Of a stretch of 64,000 bases of DNA, positions 35,485-43,317 are shown in pieces. Source of the DNA: Umezawaea sp049997955 (GTDB taxonomy: Bacteria; Actinomycetota; Actinomycetes; Mycobacteriales; Pseudonocardiaceae); contig JAEBDY010000008.1 of the NCBI GenBank assembly GCA_049997955.1, positions 248,001-312,000 of the forward strand, read 5' to 3'. Every line of letters begins with the position of its first letter. Position 1 is the stretch's first letter. The notes under the pieces are model-generated. The model was given only the letters and a program-made list of their open reading frames with translations, was not told the origin of the DNA and did no database searches. The position numbers and the translations under genes were made by a program.

Positions 35485-36435
35485 TCAGGCCCAGAGGTGG
35501 CCGTCGAGCCGTTCCGAGGCCTCGTCGAGGGTGCCCGCGTACGCGCCGGTGGACAGGTACTTCCAGCCCGCGTCGGCGACGATGAACACCACGTCGGCGG
35601 GCTCACCGGTGCCCGCCGCCTTCTCGGCGACGGCGAGCGCCGCGTGCAGGATCGCGCCCGTCGAGATGCCGGCGAAGATGCCTTCGGTTTCCAGCAGCTG
35701 CCGGGTGCGCCGGAGGGCGTCGTACGAGCCGACCGAGTACCGGCCGGTGAGCACGGACGCGTCGTACAGCTCCGGCACGAACCCCTCTTCGAGGTTGCGC
35801 AGGCCGTACACGAGTTCGCCGTAGCGGGGTTCGGCGGCGACGACCTGCACGTCCGGCTTGTGCTCGCGCAGGAACCGGCCGACGCCGACGAGCGTGCCCG
35901 TCGTGCCGAGACCGGCCACGAAGTGCGTGATGGTCGGCAGGTCGCGCAGGATCTCCGGGCCGGTGCCGTTGTAGTGCGCGAGCGCGTTCGCCGGGTTGCC
36001 GTACTGGTAGAGCATCACCCAGTCCGGGTTCTGCTTGGCCAGTTCCTTCGCGGTCGCCACGGCCTGGTTCGAGCCGCCCGCGGCGGGCGAGTAGACGATC
36101 CTGGCCCCGTACGCGGCGAGCAGCTGCTTGCGTTCCGTGGAGGTGTTCTCCGGCATCACGCAGACCAGGCCGTAGCCCTTGAGCTTGGCGGCCATGGCCA
36201 GCGAGATGCCGGTGTTGCCGGACGTCGGCTCCAGGATCGTGCAGCCCGGTGTCAGCAACCCGTCCCGCTCCGCCGCCTCGACCATGGCCAGCGCGGGCCG
36301 GTCCTTGATCGAGCCGGTCGGGTTGCGGTCCTCCAGCTTCGCCCAGATGCGGACGTTCTCCGACGGCGAGAGCCGGGGGAGGCCGACCAGCGGGGTGTCG
36401 CCGAGCGCGTCGAGCAGCGAGTCGTACCGGGCCAC
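35485..36435 (-). CDS. cysM: Cysteine synthase CysM (CysO-dependent type)
   Basis: 316 residues. PLP enzyme joining sulfide, delivered as CysO thiocarboxylate, to an activated serine. The PLP lysine is in DRNPTGSIKDRPAL; TSGNTGISLA binds the substrate carboxylate, GLGTTGTLVG the phosphate, and GISTGAILHAAL lies near the C-terminus. The genes for CysO and the Mec peptidase lie directly upstream in the same order as in mycobacteria. Only 5 bp separate it from cysO. Confidence 0.95.
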   Translation of the reverse strand: MARYDSLLDALGDTPLVGLPRLSPSENVRIWAKLEDRNPTGSIKDRPALAMVEAAERDGLLTPGCTILEPTSGNTGISLAMAAKLKGYGLVCVMPENTSTERKQLLAAYGARIVYSPAAGGSNQAVATAKELAKQNPDWVMLYQYGNPANALAHYNGTGPEILRDLPTITHFVAGLGTTGTLVGVGRFLREHKPDVQVVAAEPRYGELVYGLRNLEEGFVPELYDASVLTGRYSVGSYDALRRTRQLLETEGIFAGISTGAILHAALAVAEKAAGTGEPADVVFIVADAGWKYLSTGAYAGTLDEASERLDGHLWA

Positions 36436-36440
36436 GGTGG

Positions 36441-36713
36441 TCAGCCGCCCGCGACGGCCGGGAGGATCGTCACGTTGTCGCCGTCCTTGACGGCGGCTTC
36501 GAGACCACCGGAGAAGCGGACGTCCTCGTCGTTGACGTAGACGTTCACGAACCGGTGCAGCGTGCCCTCCTTGACCAGGCGGGACTTCAGTCCGCCGTGG
36601 TTGGCCTCCAGGTCGTCGATGACCTGGGCGAGCGTCGTGCCCGCAGCCTCGACGGACTTCTGCCCACCGGTGTGGGTGCGCAGGATGGTGGGGATGGAGA
36701 CGGTGATGGCCAT
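36441..36713 (-). CDS. cysO: Sulfur carrier protein CysO (MoaD/ThiS family)
   Basis: 90 residues, ubiquitin-like fold, ending in the Gly-Gly tail (AVAGG) that carries the thiocarboxylate. VNVYVNDEDVRF and KDGDNVTILP are the family marks. It hands sulfur to CysM to build cysteine; Mec then releases the cysteine. ATG 36713 has GGAA in GGGAACC upstream. Middle gene of mec-cysO-cysM. Confidence 0.95.
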   Translation of the reverse strand: MAITVSIPTILRTHTGGQKSVEAAGTTLAQVIDDLEANHGGLKSRLVKEGTLHRFVNVYVNDEDVRFSGGLEAAVKDGDNVTILPAVAGG

Positions 36714-36762
36714 GCGGGAACCTTCCGAGAAGGGACGGGACGTCGAACGAGCGGAGACGCGC

Positions 36763-37218
36763 TCAGGAGCCGTCGGGGGTGTCGTCCACCCCGGTGTGGG
36801 CGAACATGTACGACTCGACGACCTGCACCGGCTCCTCGGTCACCACGCCGTCCACGATCCGGTAGGAGCGCAGTTCGTGCTCCTCCGGGTCCCTGGTGGA
36901 GATCAGCACGTAGTGCGCGTCCGGCTCCCGGGCGTAGGAGATGTCGGTGCGCGACGGGTACGGCTCGGTGGCCGTGTGCGAGTGGTACACGACCACCGGC
37001 ACCTCGTCGTTGCGCTCCATCTCCCGGTGCACCTTGAGCTGCTCGGTCGCGTCGAAGCGGTAGAAGGTCGGCGAGCGCTCGGCGTTCAGCATGGGGACGA
37101 ACCGCTCGGGGCGGTCGGAGCCCTCGGGCCCCGCGATCTGGCCGCATGCCTCGTCCGGGTGGTCACGACGGGCATGCGCCACCATCGCGTCCACCAGGTC
37201 ACGGCGAATCACCAACAC
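36763..37218 (-). CDS. mec: Mec: CysO-cysteine carboxypeptidase (JAMM/Mov34)
   Basis: 151 residues. Zinc peptidase that frees cysteine from the CysO-cysteine adduct. The JAMM motif is complete: Glu23 (DEACG), His79 and His81 (VYHSHTA), Ser89 and Asp92 (PSRTD). GTG 37218 is the start (MLVIRRDLVDAMV). It lies 49 bp upstream of cysO and 51 bp after the DmpA-like gene, all in one direction. Confidence 0.94.
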   Translation of the reverse strand: MLVIRRDLVDAMVAHARRDHPDEACGQIAGPEGSDRPERFVPMLNAERSPTFYRFDATEQLKVHREMERNDEVPVVVYHSHTATEPYPSRTDISYAREPDAHYVLISTRDPEEHELRSYRIVDGVVTEEPVQVVESYMFAHTGVDDTPDGS

Positions 37219-37269
37219 GCCTCCATCCTACGTGGTGGCGGAAGACGTCCCGCTTTGTGAGAACGCGCA

Positions 37270-37884
37270 CTACACCGGGTTGAGCAGGTCTCCCGCGGCG
37301 GTGCACAGGCGGTCGAGGTCCAGCGGCGACGCCAGTTCCCGCCTGCCGGTGGCGAGGGCGAACACGGTGGCCGGACCGCGGTGGCCCGCGCGGACCAACC
37401 CGTCGTGGGCGGAGATGGCGATCCGGCGGCACTGGGCCTTGGTCAGCACGGCGTCGGTGGCGACGACACCCACGCCCGGCGACGCGAACCCGCCGATGGT
37501 GTGCTCGCCGACGTGGACGGACGTCCCGAGGTCGACCGGCGTCGCGCACGCGGCGTACCCGTCCTCCGACGTCGACGGGTCCCCCTCGAAGACCACGGCG
37601 GCGGGCACGAGCGGCACGACCTGGTGCGGCTCCGCGCCGACCGGGAAGCCGTGGTTCCGCTCGGCGAGCCACCGGACGACACCGTCCACGGCGGCCAGGC
37701 CCCTCGTGCCACCGGACGGCACGCACACGGCGTGGACCTGCTGGACGAGGTTCGACGGGTCCAGCAGGTCGAGTTCGCGGGTGCCGAGCGGTGCGCCGCG
37801 GGTGTCCACGCCCGCCACGGCACCCTGGGGCACCAGCACGACGGTCACCCCGGCGGAGCGACCTCCGGCCGCTCCGGGGATCAC
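37270..37884 (-). CDS. Short P1/DmpA-family (S58) peptidase-like protein
   Basis: 204 residues, much shorter than the usual roughly 320-350. Recognised by GAVAGVDTRGAPLGTRELDLL, LLDPSNLVQQVHAV, GVVATDAVLTKAQCRRIAIS and AHDGLVRAGHRGPATVFAL. Compared with the family as remembered, both the N-terminal DVPGVxVGH segment and the central VGAGTGAT region are missing; the self-cleavage site is altered (EHTIGGFASPGVGVVATD). Activity is doubtful. GTG 37884 overlaps the DUF2017 stop by 4 bp. The order clpS-DUF2017-DmpA-mec is normal for actinobacteria. Confidence 0.8.
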   Translation of the reverse strand: MIPGAAGGRSAGVTVVLVPQGAVAGVDTRGAPLGTRELDLLDPSNLVQQVHAVCVPSGGTRGLAAVDGVVRWLAERNHGFPVGAEPHQVVPLVPAAVVFEGDPSTSEDGYAACATPVDLGTSVHVGEHTIGGFASPGVGVVATDAVLTKAQCRRIAISAHDGLVRAGHRGPATVFALATGRRELASPLDLDRLCTAAGDLLNPV

Positions 37885-38438
37885 GACATGACGGCTTCGA
37901 CGAGCGTTTCCTGCACCCACGTGAGCCAGTGGTAGACGCCGAGGTGCGGCGAGCGCGGGTCGTCCGGCGGCAACTCCTCCGGCATGTCGTCGTTCACGTC
38001 GAGAGCGGTGCCCAGCGCGAGCCGCACGTCGTTGAGCGACGCCAGCCACGCCTCGGCCTGCTCGGGGCGCAACCGGACCTCGCCGCCCTCCGGCGGGCAG
38101 GTGTCCAGCACGACGCCCGCGACCCCGGTCTTGAGGTCCAGCAGCTCCGGTTCGTGCAGCGAGCGCAGCGCGGCGGCGGAGTCGAGGTCTCCGGGGTCGG
38201 GCGCGTCCGGGTCCAGGCGGTGGAAGTCCGGCAGCAGCCTGCCCAGGATCGGGTCGTCCGGCGCGGTCGACGGGCCCGTTCGGATGCCGGTCAGCTCGGA
38301 CAGCTCGTCCTGCGGCGCTTCCTCGGCGCGTGCCACCAGCATGTCCTGGATCTGGCTGACCAGACCGCGGACGACGGCCGCCTCCTGGCGGTCGAAGCGG
38401 CCGACGACGACGTCGCCGTCACGGCTCCACTTCTTCAC
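37881..38438 (-). CDS. DUF2017 protein
   Basis: 185 residues, actinobacterial family always found beside clpS. Marks: RFDRQEAAVVRGLVSQIQDM, RLLPDFHRLDP, LRPEQAEAWLASLNDVRLAL and the C-terminal HLGVYHWLTWVQETLVEA. No membrane helix and no catalytic motif. GTG 38438 overlaps the clpS stop by 4 bp, so the two are co-translated and may work together in proteolysis control; the function is not known. Confidence 0.88.
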   Translation of the reverse strand: MKKWSRDGDVVVGRFDRQEAAVVRGLVSQIQDMLVARAEEAPQDELSELTGIRTGPSTAPDDPILGRLLPDFHRLDPDAPDPGDLDSAAALRSLHEPELLDLKTGVAGVVLDTCPPEGGEVRLRPEQAEAWLASLNDVRLALGTALDVNDDMPEELPPDDPRSPHLGVYHWLTWVQETLVEAVMS

Positions 38439-38734
38439 GACGCGCGCTGCATGGTCGCCCAGAGCCCGGCGGCGTGCAGCTTCTTCACGTCCACCTCGAC
38501 CTTGTCCTTGGTCCCCGAGGACACGATCGCGCGGCCCTTGTGGTGCACGTCCAACATCAGCTTGGTCGCCTGGTCCCTGGTGTAGCCGAACAGCTTCTGG
38601 AGCACGTACGTCACGTAGGACATCAGGTTCACCGGGTCGTTCCAGACCACGGCCTGCCATGGTCTGTCCTCGGCGCGGACCTCCACGCCTTCCGGCTCAA
38701 CCTGCGTCCGTTCATGCTCGACGGGCGTGGTCAT
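38435..38734 (-). CDS. clpS: ATP-dependent Clp protease adaptor ClpS
   Basis: 99 residues. Delivers N-degron substrates to ClpAP/ClpCP. The hydrophobic-residue pocket is marked by VVWNDPVNLMSYVTYVLQKL and MLDVHHKGRAIV. ATG 38734 is the family start after a short charged tail. First gene of the clpS-DUF2017-DmpA-mec-cysO-cysM run; divergent from pncB. Confidence 0.95.
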   Translation of the reverse strand: MTTPVEHERTQVEPEGVEVRAEDRPWQAVVWNDPVNLMSYVTYVLQKLFGYTRDQATKLMLDVHHKGRAIVSSGTKDKVEVDVKKLHAAGLWATMQRAS

Positions 38735-38839
38735 ACCGCCAATGGTGTCATGGCCCACGCGCCGACGGCGCTCCGAGGGGGCAGCCGACCGTGGCGCACC
38801 CCATAGGGGCATCCGCTGCGCGGTCGAGCGGGGCCCGCC

Positions 38840-38845
38840 TAGGCT
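38840..38845 (+). promoter_or_regulatory. -10 box for pncB (leaderless)
   Basis: TAGGCT, 7 nt before ATG 38853, with no ribosome site between. Confidence 0.55.
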
Positions 38846-38852
38846 CCTGACC

Positions 38853-40127
38853 ATGTCGACCGCGCTGCTCACCGACCACTACGAGCTGACGATGCTGGCC
38901 GCCGCGCTGCGCGACGGGACGGCGGACCGGCCCTGCGTCTTCGAGGTGTTCGCCCGCAGGCTCCCCGAGGGCAGGCGCTACGGCGTGGTCGCCGGAACGG
39001 GTCGTCTGCTGGACGCGATCCGCGAGTTCCGGTTCGGCGAGGCCGAGCTGGCGCAGCTGGCCGAGGCGAACGTCGTGGACGACCGGACGCTGGCGTGGCT
39101 GGCGGACTACGAGTTCACCGGCGAGGTGGACGGCTACCCCGAGGGCGAGCTGTACTTCCCCGGTTCGCCGGTCCTGTCCGTGCGGGCGTCGTTCGGCGCG
39201 GGCGTCGTGCTGGAGACGCTGGCGCTGTCGATCCTCAACCACGACAGCGCGATCGCGTCGGCCGCGGCCAGGATGGTCGGCGCCGCGAACGGCCGCCGGA
39301 TGATCGAGATGGGCTCCCGGCGCACGCACGAGGAGGCCGCCGTGTCGTCCGCGCGGGCCGCGTACCTGGCCGGGTTCACGGCCACGTCGAACCTGGAGGC
39401 CGGGCGCAGGCACGGGATCCCGACCGCGGGCACGTGCGCGCACGCCTTCACGCTGCTGCACGACACCGAGGAGGAGGCGTTCCGCAGCCAGGTCGAGGCG
39501 CTCGGCGCGGACACCACGCTGCTGGTCGACACCTACGACATCACCAACGGCATCGACCTCGCGGTGCGGGCTGCGGGTCCCGAGCTGGGCGCCGTGCGGA
39601 TCGACTCCGGCGACCTGGGCGTGCTGGCCCGCCAGGCCCGTGAGCAGCTGGACGCGCTGGGGGCCAAGAACACCAGGATCGTCGTGTCCGGCGACCTGGA
39701 CGAGTACTCGATCGCCGCGCTGCGGGCCGAGCCGGTCGACGCGTACGGCGTCGGCACGTCGCTGGTGACCGGGTCCGGCGCGCCGACGGCGGGCATGGTC
39801 TACAAGCTGGTCGAGGTCGCCGGTCGCCCGGTCGCGAAGCGCAGCTCGCACAAGGAGTCTCGCGGCGGCCGCAAGGGCGCGCTGCGCAAGCACAAGGAGA
39901 CCGGGACCGCCCTCGAAGAGGTCGTGTACCCGTTCCACGAGCAGCCGAAGGCCGACGAGCACGACCGGCAGCTGCAGATCCCCCTGTTGCGCGATGGACA
40001 GCCGACCGACCAGGTGCCCACGCTGGCCCAGAGCCGCGAACGGCTGCGGGCGGCGCTCGTCACCGTGCCGTGGGAGGGCTTGAAGCTGTCCCGCGGCGAG
40101 CCCGCGATCCCGACGACCTTTCTGTAG
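38853..40127 (+). CDS. pncB: Nicotinate phosphoribosyltransferase
   Basis: 424 residues. Converts nicotinate and PRPP to nicotinate mononucleotide for NAD salvage. Motifs: LLTDHYELTMLAAALRDG, ILNHDSAIASAAARM, GSRRTHEEAAVSSARAAYLA (active-site His), VDTYDITNGIDLAV, RIDSGDLGVLARQAR and YGVGTSLVTGSGAP. Leaderless start at ATG 38853. It forms an operon with pncA (12-bp gap): PncA makes the nicotinate that PncB uses. Confidence 0.96.
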   Translation: MSTALLTDHYELTMLAAALRDGTADRPCVFEVFARRLPEGRRYGVVAGTGRLLDAIREFRFGEAELAQLAEANVVDDRTLAWLADYEFTGEVDGYPEGELYFPGSPVLSVRASFGAGVVLETLALSILNHDSAIASAAARMVGAANGRRMIEMGSRRTHEEAAVSSARAAYLAGFTATSNLEAGRRHGIPTAGTCAHAFTLLHDTEEEAFRSQVEALGADTTLLVDTYDITNGIDLAVRAAGPELGAVRIDSGDLGVLARQAREQLDALGAKNTRIVVSGDLDEYSIAALRAEPVDAYGVGTSLVTGSGAPTAGMVYKLVEVAGRPVAKRSSHKESRGGRKGALRKHKETGTALEEVVYPFHEQPKADEHDRQLQIPLLRDGQPTDQVPTLAQSRERLRAALVTVPWEGLKLSRGEPAIPTTFL

Positions 40128-40139
40128 AGGAGTGCACAG

Positions 40140-40709
40140 GTGACCAAGGCGCTGATCGTCGTGGACGTGCAGAACGACTTCTGCGAGGGCGGGTCGCTGG
40201 CCGTGACCGGCGGCGCGGCCGTCGCGGCGGCGGTGTCCGCGCACATCGCCGCGGGTGGCTACGACCACGTCGTGGCGACCAGGGACTACCACGTCGACCC
40301 CGGCGGGCACTTCAGCGAGACGCCCGACTTCGTCGACTCGTGGCCGGTGCACTGCGTCGCGGGCACCCCCGGCGCGTCGTTCCACCCCGAACTGGACGTC
40401 ACGGCCGTGCAGGCGGTGTTCTCCAAGGGCGCGTACGAGGCCGCCTACTCCGGGTTCGAGGGCAGCAGCGGCGCGGGCGAGCTGCTCACGGACTGGCTGC
40501 GGGTGCGCGGCGTGGACCAGGTCGACGTGGTCGGCATCGCGACGGACCACTGCGTGCGGGCGACCGCGGTCGACGCCGCTCGGGCCGGGTTCGCGACGAC
40601 CGTGCTGCTGGACCTGACCGCGGGCGTCTCCGCGGCCACCGTGGACGGTGCGCTGGAGCGGTTGCGCGACGCGGGAGTCGTCCTGCGCGGTGACCCCCGC
40701 GTCGGCTGA
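40140..40709 (+). CDS. pncA: Nicotinamidase
   Basis: 189 residues. Hydrolyses nicotinamide to nicotinate. The catalytic triad Asp9, Lys96 and Cys138 and metal ligands Asp49, His51 and His57 are all present; the numbering is almost the same as in the mycobacterial enzyme that activates pyrazinamide. GTG 40140 has GAGGAG in TAGAGGAGTGCACAG upstream. Second gene of pncB-pncA. It ends one base before the end of the convergent secreted-protein gene, with no terminator between. Confidence 0.96.
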   Translation: MTKALIVVDVQNDFCEGGSLAVTGGAAVAAAVSAHIAAGGYDHVVATRDYHVDPGGHFSETPDFVDSWPVHCVAGTPGASFHPELDVTAVQAVFSKGAYEAAYSGFEGSSGAGELLTDWLRVRGVDQVDVVGIATDHCVRATAVDAARAGFATTVLLDLTAGVSAATVDGALERLRDAGVVLRGDPRVG

Positions 40710-40710
40710 C

Positions 40711-41370
40711 CTACGGCGTCGGCGAACAGGCCGCCGAGCCGAGGACGACCTCACCGGTCACGCTCGACTCGGGCGTGAAGCGGATGTGCAGGGCGTTGAT
40801 CGCGAGGCTGCCGTCGTTCGGCTCGGGCAGGACCACCTCGCTGAACGTCGCGGTCGCGAGCACGACGCCCTCGTCCGACTTGACCTCGTGCACGTGGTTG
40901 GACGGGATCTGGGCGGGCAGGCCGGGGAAACCCGACAGCCCGCCCACCTGCCAGCCCGCGTCGGTGCCCGACTCCTTGCCGACGCACACGGCCTTCCACG
41001 ACCCGACCTTCAGCCGCGGGCCGCCGTCGGAGACCAGCGCGCCGAGTTCGAACGACCGGCCGGACGCCTCCGAGGTCGTCTCGGTGAGGTCGTCCCCGAC
41101 GGCCTTGGTCGTGCAGGACGACGTGCCGCCGCCGAACTTGAAACCGGGCTGGTCGTTCGCCGCGGGCGCGGTGTTCGACGTCTGGCCGTCGACGGCGCAC
41201 GGCGCCTGGGTCGGCAGCGAACTGGTCCTGCCCGCCTTGGTGAACTCGACGAAGCCCAGCGAGGCGACCCCGGCCGGGTTGGCGGCCAGCGCGGGCGCGG
41301 CCGACACGACGAGTCCGGCCGCGATCCCGAACGCCACCACTCCCGCACGTCGTGCGGTGGTGCTGTTCAT
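40711..41370 (-). CDS. Secreted protein of unknown function (choice-of-anchor P-like)
   Basis: 219 residues. Sec signal peptide (AGVVAFGIAAGLVVSAAPALA) then a beta-rich exported domain with four cysteines (QAPCAV, TSSCTTK, KAVCVG, SAACSP) that could form two disulfides. The pattern recalls the actinobacterial choice-of-anchor P proteins, but I am not certain. No catalytic motif. ATG 41370 has GGAAGGGGAA upstream. Convergent with pncA; 254 bp of plain sequence separate it from wecB. Confidence 0.75.
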   Translation of the reverse strand: MNSTTARRAGVVAFGIAAGLVVSAAPALAANPAGVASLGFVEFTKAGRTSSLPTQAPCAVDGQTSNTAPAANDQPGFKFGGGTSSCTTKAVGDDLTETTSEASGRSFELGALVSDGGPRLKVGSWKAVCVGKESGTDAGWQVGGLSGFPGLPAQIPSNHVHEVKSDEGVVLATATFSEVVLPEPNDGSLAINALHIRFTPESSVTGEVVLGSAACSPTP

Positions 41371-41624
41371 CTGGTGTTCCCCTTCCACAGTTCCCCCGAA
41401 AGCCGTTCAGGTTCTTGAAATGCCGAACCGGCGACGCCACCCCTCATCGAATAATCGATCGGGATGGGGCCGCCGGTAACAACTCGGCACCCCATGTCAC
41501 TCGTTGGGGGAACTGCATTACCCACCCGAGTTCACAGCGAGCTGCTCGTCACGGATTGCTGTCAAGGCAGAGGCGAATGATCACCCCTCTTTCCAGGCGC
41601 TCGGAACGGGAGTTGACGGAACCC

Positions 41625-42797
41625 TCACCCGCTGACGACCAACTGGTCGCGCCAGCGGATCGGCCTGGTGACCGGGGCGAGCCCCAGCAGCCGCTCCAGC
41701 GCGGCCCGCACGCGGCCCGCCGCGAGACCGTCGCCGAACGGGTTGCGCCCCGGCGGGAGCCGCAGCCGCGAGCCGAGCACCCAGCCCGCCTCGGCCAGGA
41801 TGCGGGTCGGGTCGGTGCCGACGACCCACGCGCTGCCCGCGTCCACGGCGGCCGTGCGCTCGGTCGAGTCGCGCAGCACCAGCACCGGCACGCCGAACGA
41901 CGGCGCCTCCTCCTGGATGCCGCCGGAGTCGGTCAGCACGAGCGAGGCGCGGACCAGCGCCCGCACCAGGTCCGAGTAGTCCAGCGGCTCGGTGATGACG
42001 ATCCGGCGGTGGCCGCCGAGCACCTGGCGGACCTGGGCGCGCACCACGGGGTTCGGGTGCGCGGGCAGCAGGACCACGACGTCGGGGTGCCGGTCGGCGA
42101 TGGCGCGCACGGCGGTCAGCACGCGGTGCAGCGGCGCGCCCCAGGACTCCCGGCGGTGCGCGGTGACCAGCACGAGCCTGCCGCCGGTCGCGTCGAGGTC
42201 CTCCTCCAGCGCGGCGAGGTCGGGGTCCCTGACGGGCAGCCCGGCCGCGGCGACCCGCAGCACGGCGTCCACGACGGTGTTGCCGGTGACGACGATGTCG
42301 CTGCCCGGCGGGCGTTCCGCGCTCAGCGCGCTGGCCGCCTCGTCCGTCGGCGCGAGGTGCAGGGAGGCGATGCGGGAGATCATCTGCCGGGTCCCCTCCT
42401 CGGGGAACGGCCCGGCCAGGTCGCCGGTCCGCAGGCCCGCTTCCAGGTGCGCCACGGGAATCCCGCGCCAGAACGCGGCGAGCGCGCCCGCCAGCGTGGT
42501 CGACGTGTCGCCCTGCACCACGACGGCGGCCGGGGCGCGTTCGGCCAGCACCCGGTCGAACCGGGGCAGCATGCCCGCGATCAGCTCGGCCTGGCCGCCG
42601 CTGGCGCGCGGCACGTCCAGCACCACGTCCGGCGCGAGCCCGAAGGCCGACAGGGCCTGGCCGACCATGTCGACGTGCTGTCCGCTGTGGACGATCGTCG
42701 GCCTGAGCACCGGGTGGTCCGCCAGCGCCAGCGCGACGGGGGCGATCTTCACCGCCTCGGGCCTCGTACCGGCCAGCAGCAGGATTTCCTTGGTCAC
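41625..42797 (-). CDS. wecB: UDP-N-acetylglucosamine 2-epimerase (non-hydrolysing)
   Basis: 390 residues, GT-B fold. Interconverts UDP-GlcNAc and UDP-ManNAc for cell-envelope glycans. Motifs: GTRPEAVKIAPV, VQGDTSTTLAGALAAF, HLEAGLRTGDLAGPFPEE, VTAHRRESWG and LTDSGGIQEEAPSFG. GTG 42797 has GAGGAG 6 nt upstream. A 25-codon leader ORF and a perfect hairpin precede it. Divergent from a membrane glycosyltransferase, so the pair probably makes an extracellular polysaccharide. Confidence 0.95.
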   Translation of the reverse strand: MTKEILLLAGTRPEAVKIAPVALALADHPVLRPTIVHSGQHVDMVGQALSAFGLAPDVVLDVPRASGGQAELIAGMLPRFDRVLAERAPAAVVVQGDTSTTLAGALAAFWRGIPVAHLEAGLRTGDLAGPFPEEGTRQMISRIASLHLAPTDEAASALSAERPPGSDIVVTGNTVVDAVLRVAAAGLPVRDPDLAALEEDLDATGGRLVLVTAHRRESWGAPLHRVLTAVRAIADRHPDVVVLLPAHPNPVVRAQVRQVLGGHRRIVITEPLDYSDLVRALVRASLVLTDSGGIQEEAPSFGVPVLVLRDSTERTAAVDAGSAWVVGTDPTRILAEAGWVLGSRLRLPPGRNPFGDGLAAGRVRAALERLLGLAPVTRPIRWRDQLVVSG

Positions 42798-42816
42798 CGT
42801 TCTCCTCTCGGGGGGT

Positions 42817-42852
42817 GCGGACGGTCCGGCGGGGGCAGGCCGGACCGTCCGC
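42817..42852 (-). promoter_or_regulatory. Perfect 14-bp hairpin between leader ORF and wecB
   Basis: GCGGACGGTCCGGC (42817-42830) and GCCGGACCGTCCGC (42839-42852) pair without mismatch across an 8-nt loop. It starts 3 bp after the leader ORF stop and ends 20 bp before wecB. There is no T-run, so attenuation would have to act through translation or RNA stability. Confidence 0.75.
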
Positions 42853-42855
42853 TGG

Positions 42856-42933
42856 CTACTGGGTCCGGTGGGCGGTCCCGCTGCGGGTGACCTGGGCCTG
42901 CGGCGACGGCACGGCGACGGTCCACGCGGTCAT
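42856..42933 (-). CDS. 25-residue leader peptide upstream of wecB
   Basis: ATG 42933 with AGGAG 4 nt upstream encodes MTAWTVAVPSPQAQVTRSGT plus AHRTQ, then stop. No run of one amino acid is obvious, so amino-acid attenuation of the trp type is not indicated. The stop touches a perfect hairpin in front of wecB. The 303-bp stretch between this ORF and the one at 43237 contains the divergent promoters and no other gene. Real translation is inferred from the ribosome site. Confidence 0.5.
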   Translation of the reverse strand: MTAWTVAVPSPQAQVTRSGTAHRTQ

Positions 42934-43236
42934 CGATCTCCTCTTCTCCCCACGGCGTGGTTCCCGGCGTGAAATAGCGACCGGGACGGCGCTCTCCACA
43001 ACTCGCGTGGCCGACAACTCACCATCGGCGGACACTCCGTCGGATTAAGGGTTGCTGACCGTAAGGAGTGACGGCCTACACCCACTTCGCCCAATCGAGA
43101 CTACCCAAAGTCGGTTAAATGCCTAAGAAGGCGGGATTTCCTCACCCGATCCGGGGGTATTGAGAATCGCTAACCAGGCCGATGCCCCACTAGATCGCAC
43201 TTTTGGGGATTCTCCAATGGCTGAAAGGAACCAGGG

Positions 43237-43317
43237 GTGGCGCTTGCAGGTTCCCCGCCGGTCCGCCACCCGGACCCGCGGAGCCGGGTGCTCGACCGGC
43301 AGGCCACGCTCCGATGA
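43237..43317 (+). CDS. 26-residue leader peptide overlapping the glycosyltransferase start
   Basis: GTG 43237 with AAAGGAA 6 nt upstream encodes 26 residues beginning MALAGSPPVRHPDP and ending DRQATLR. The stop TGA overlaps the glycosyltransferase ATG 43314 (ATGA). The glycosyltransferase has no ribosome site of its own, so it may depend on translation of this peptide. Confidence 0.5.
   Translation: MALAGSPPVRHPDPRSRVLDRQATLR

Noticed and set aside
43203..43313. 37-residue N-terminal extension of the glycosyltransferase from TTG 43203
   Set aside because: No ribosome site at 43203 and low-complexity Pro/Gly/Ala sequence; the ATG at 43314 is coupled to a leader ORF.
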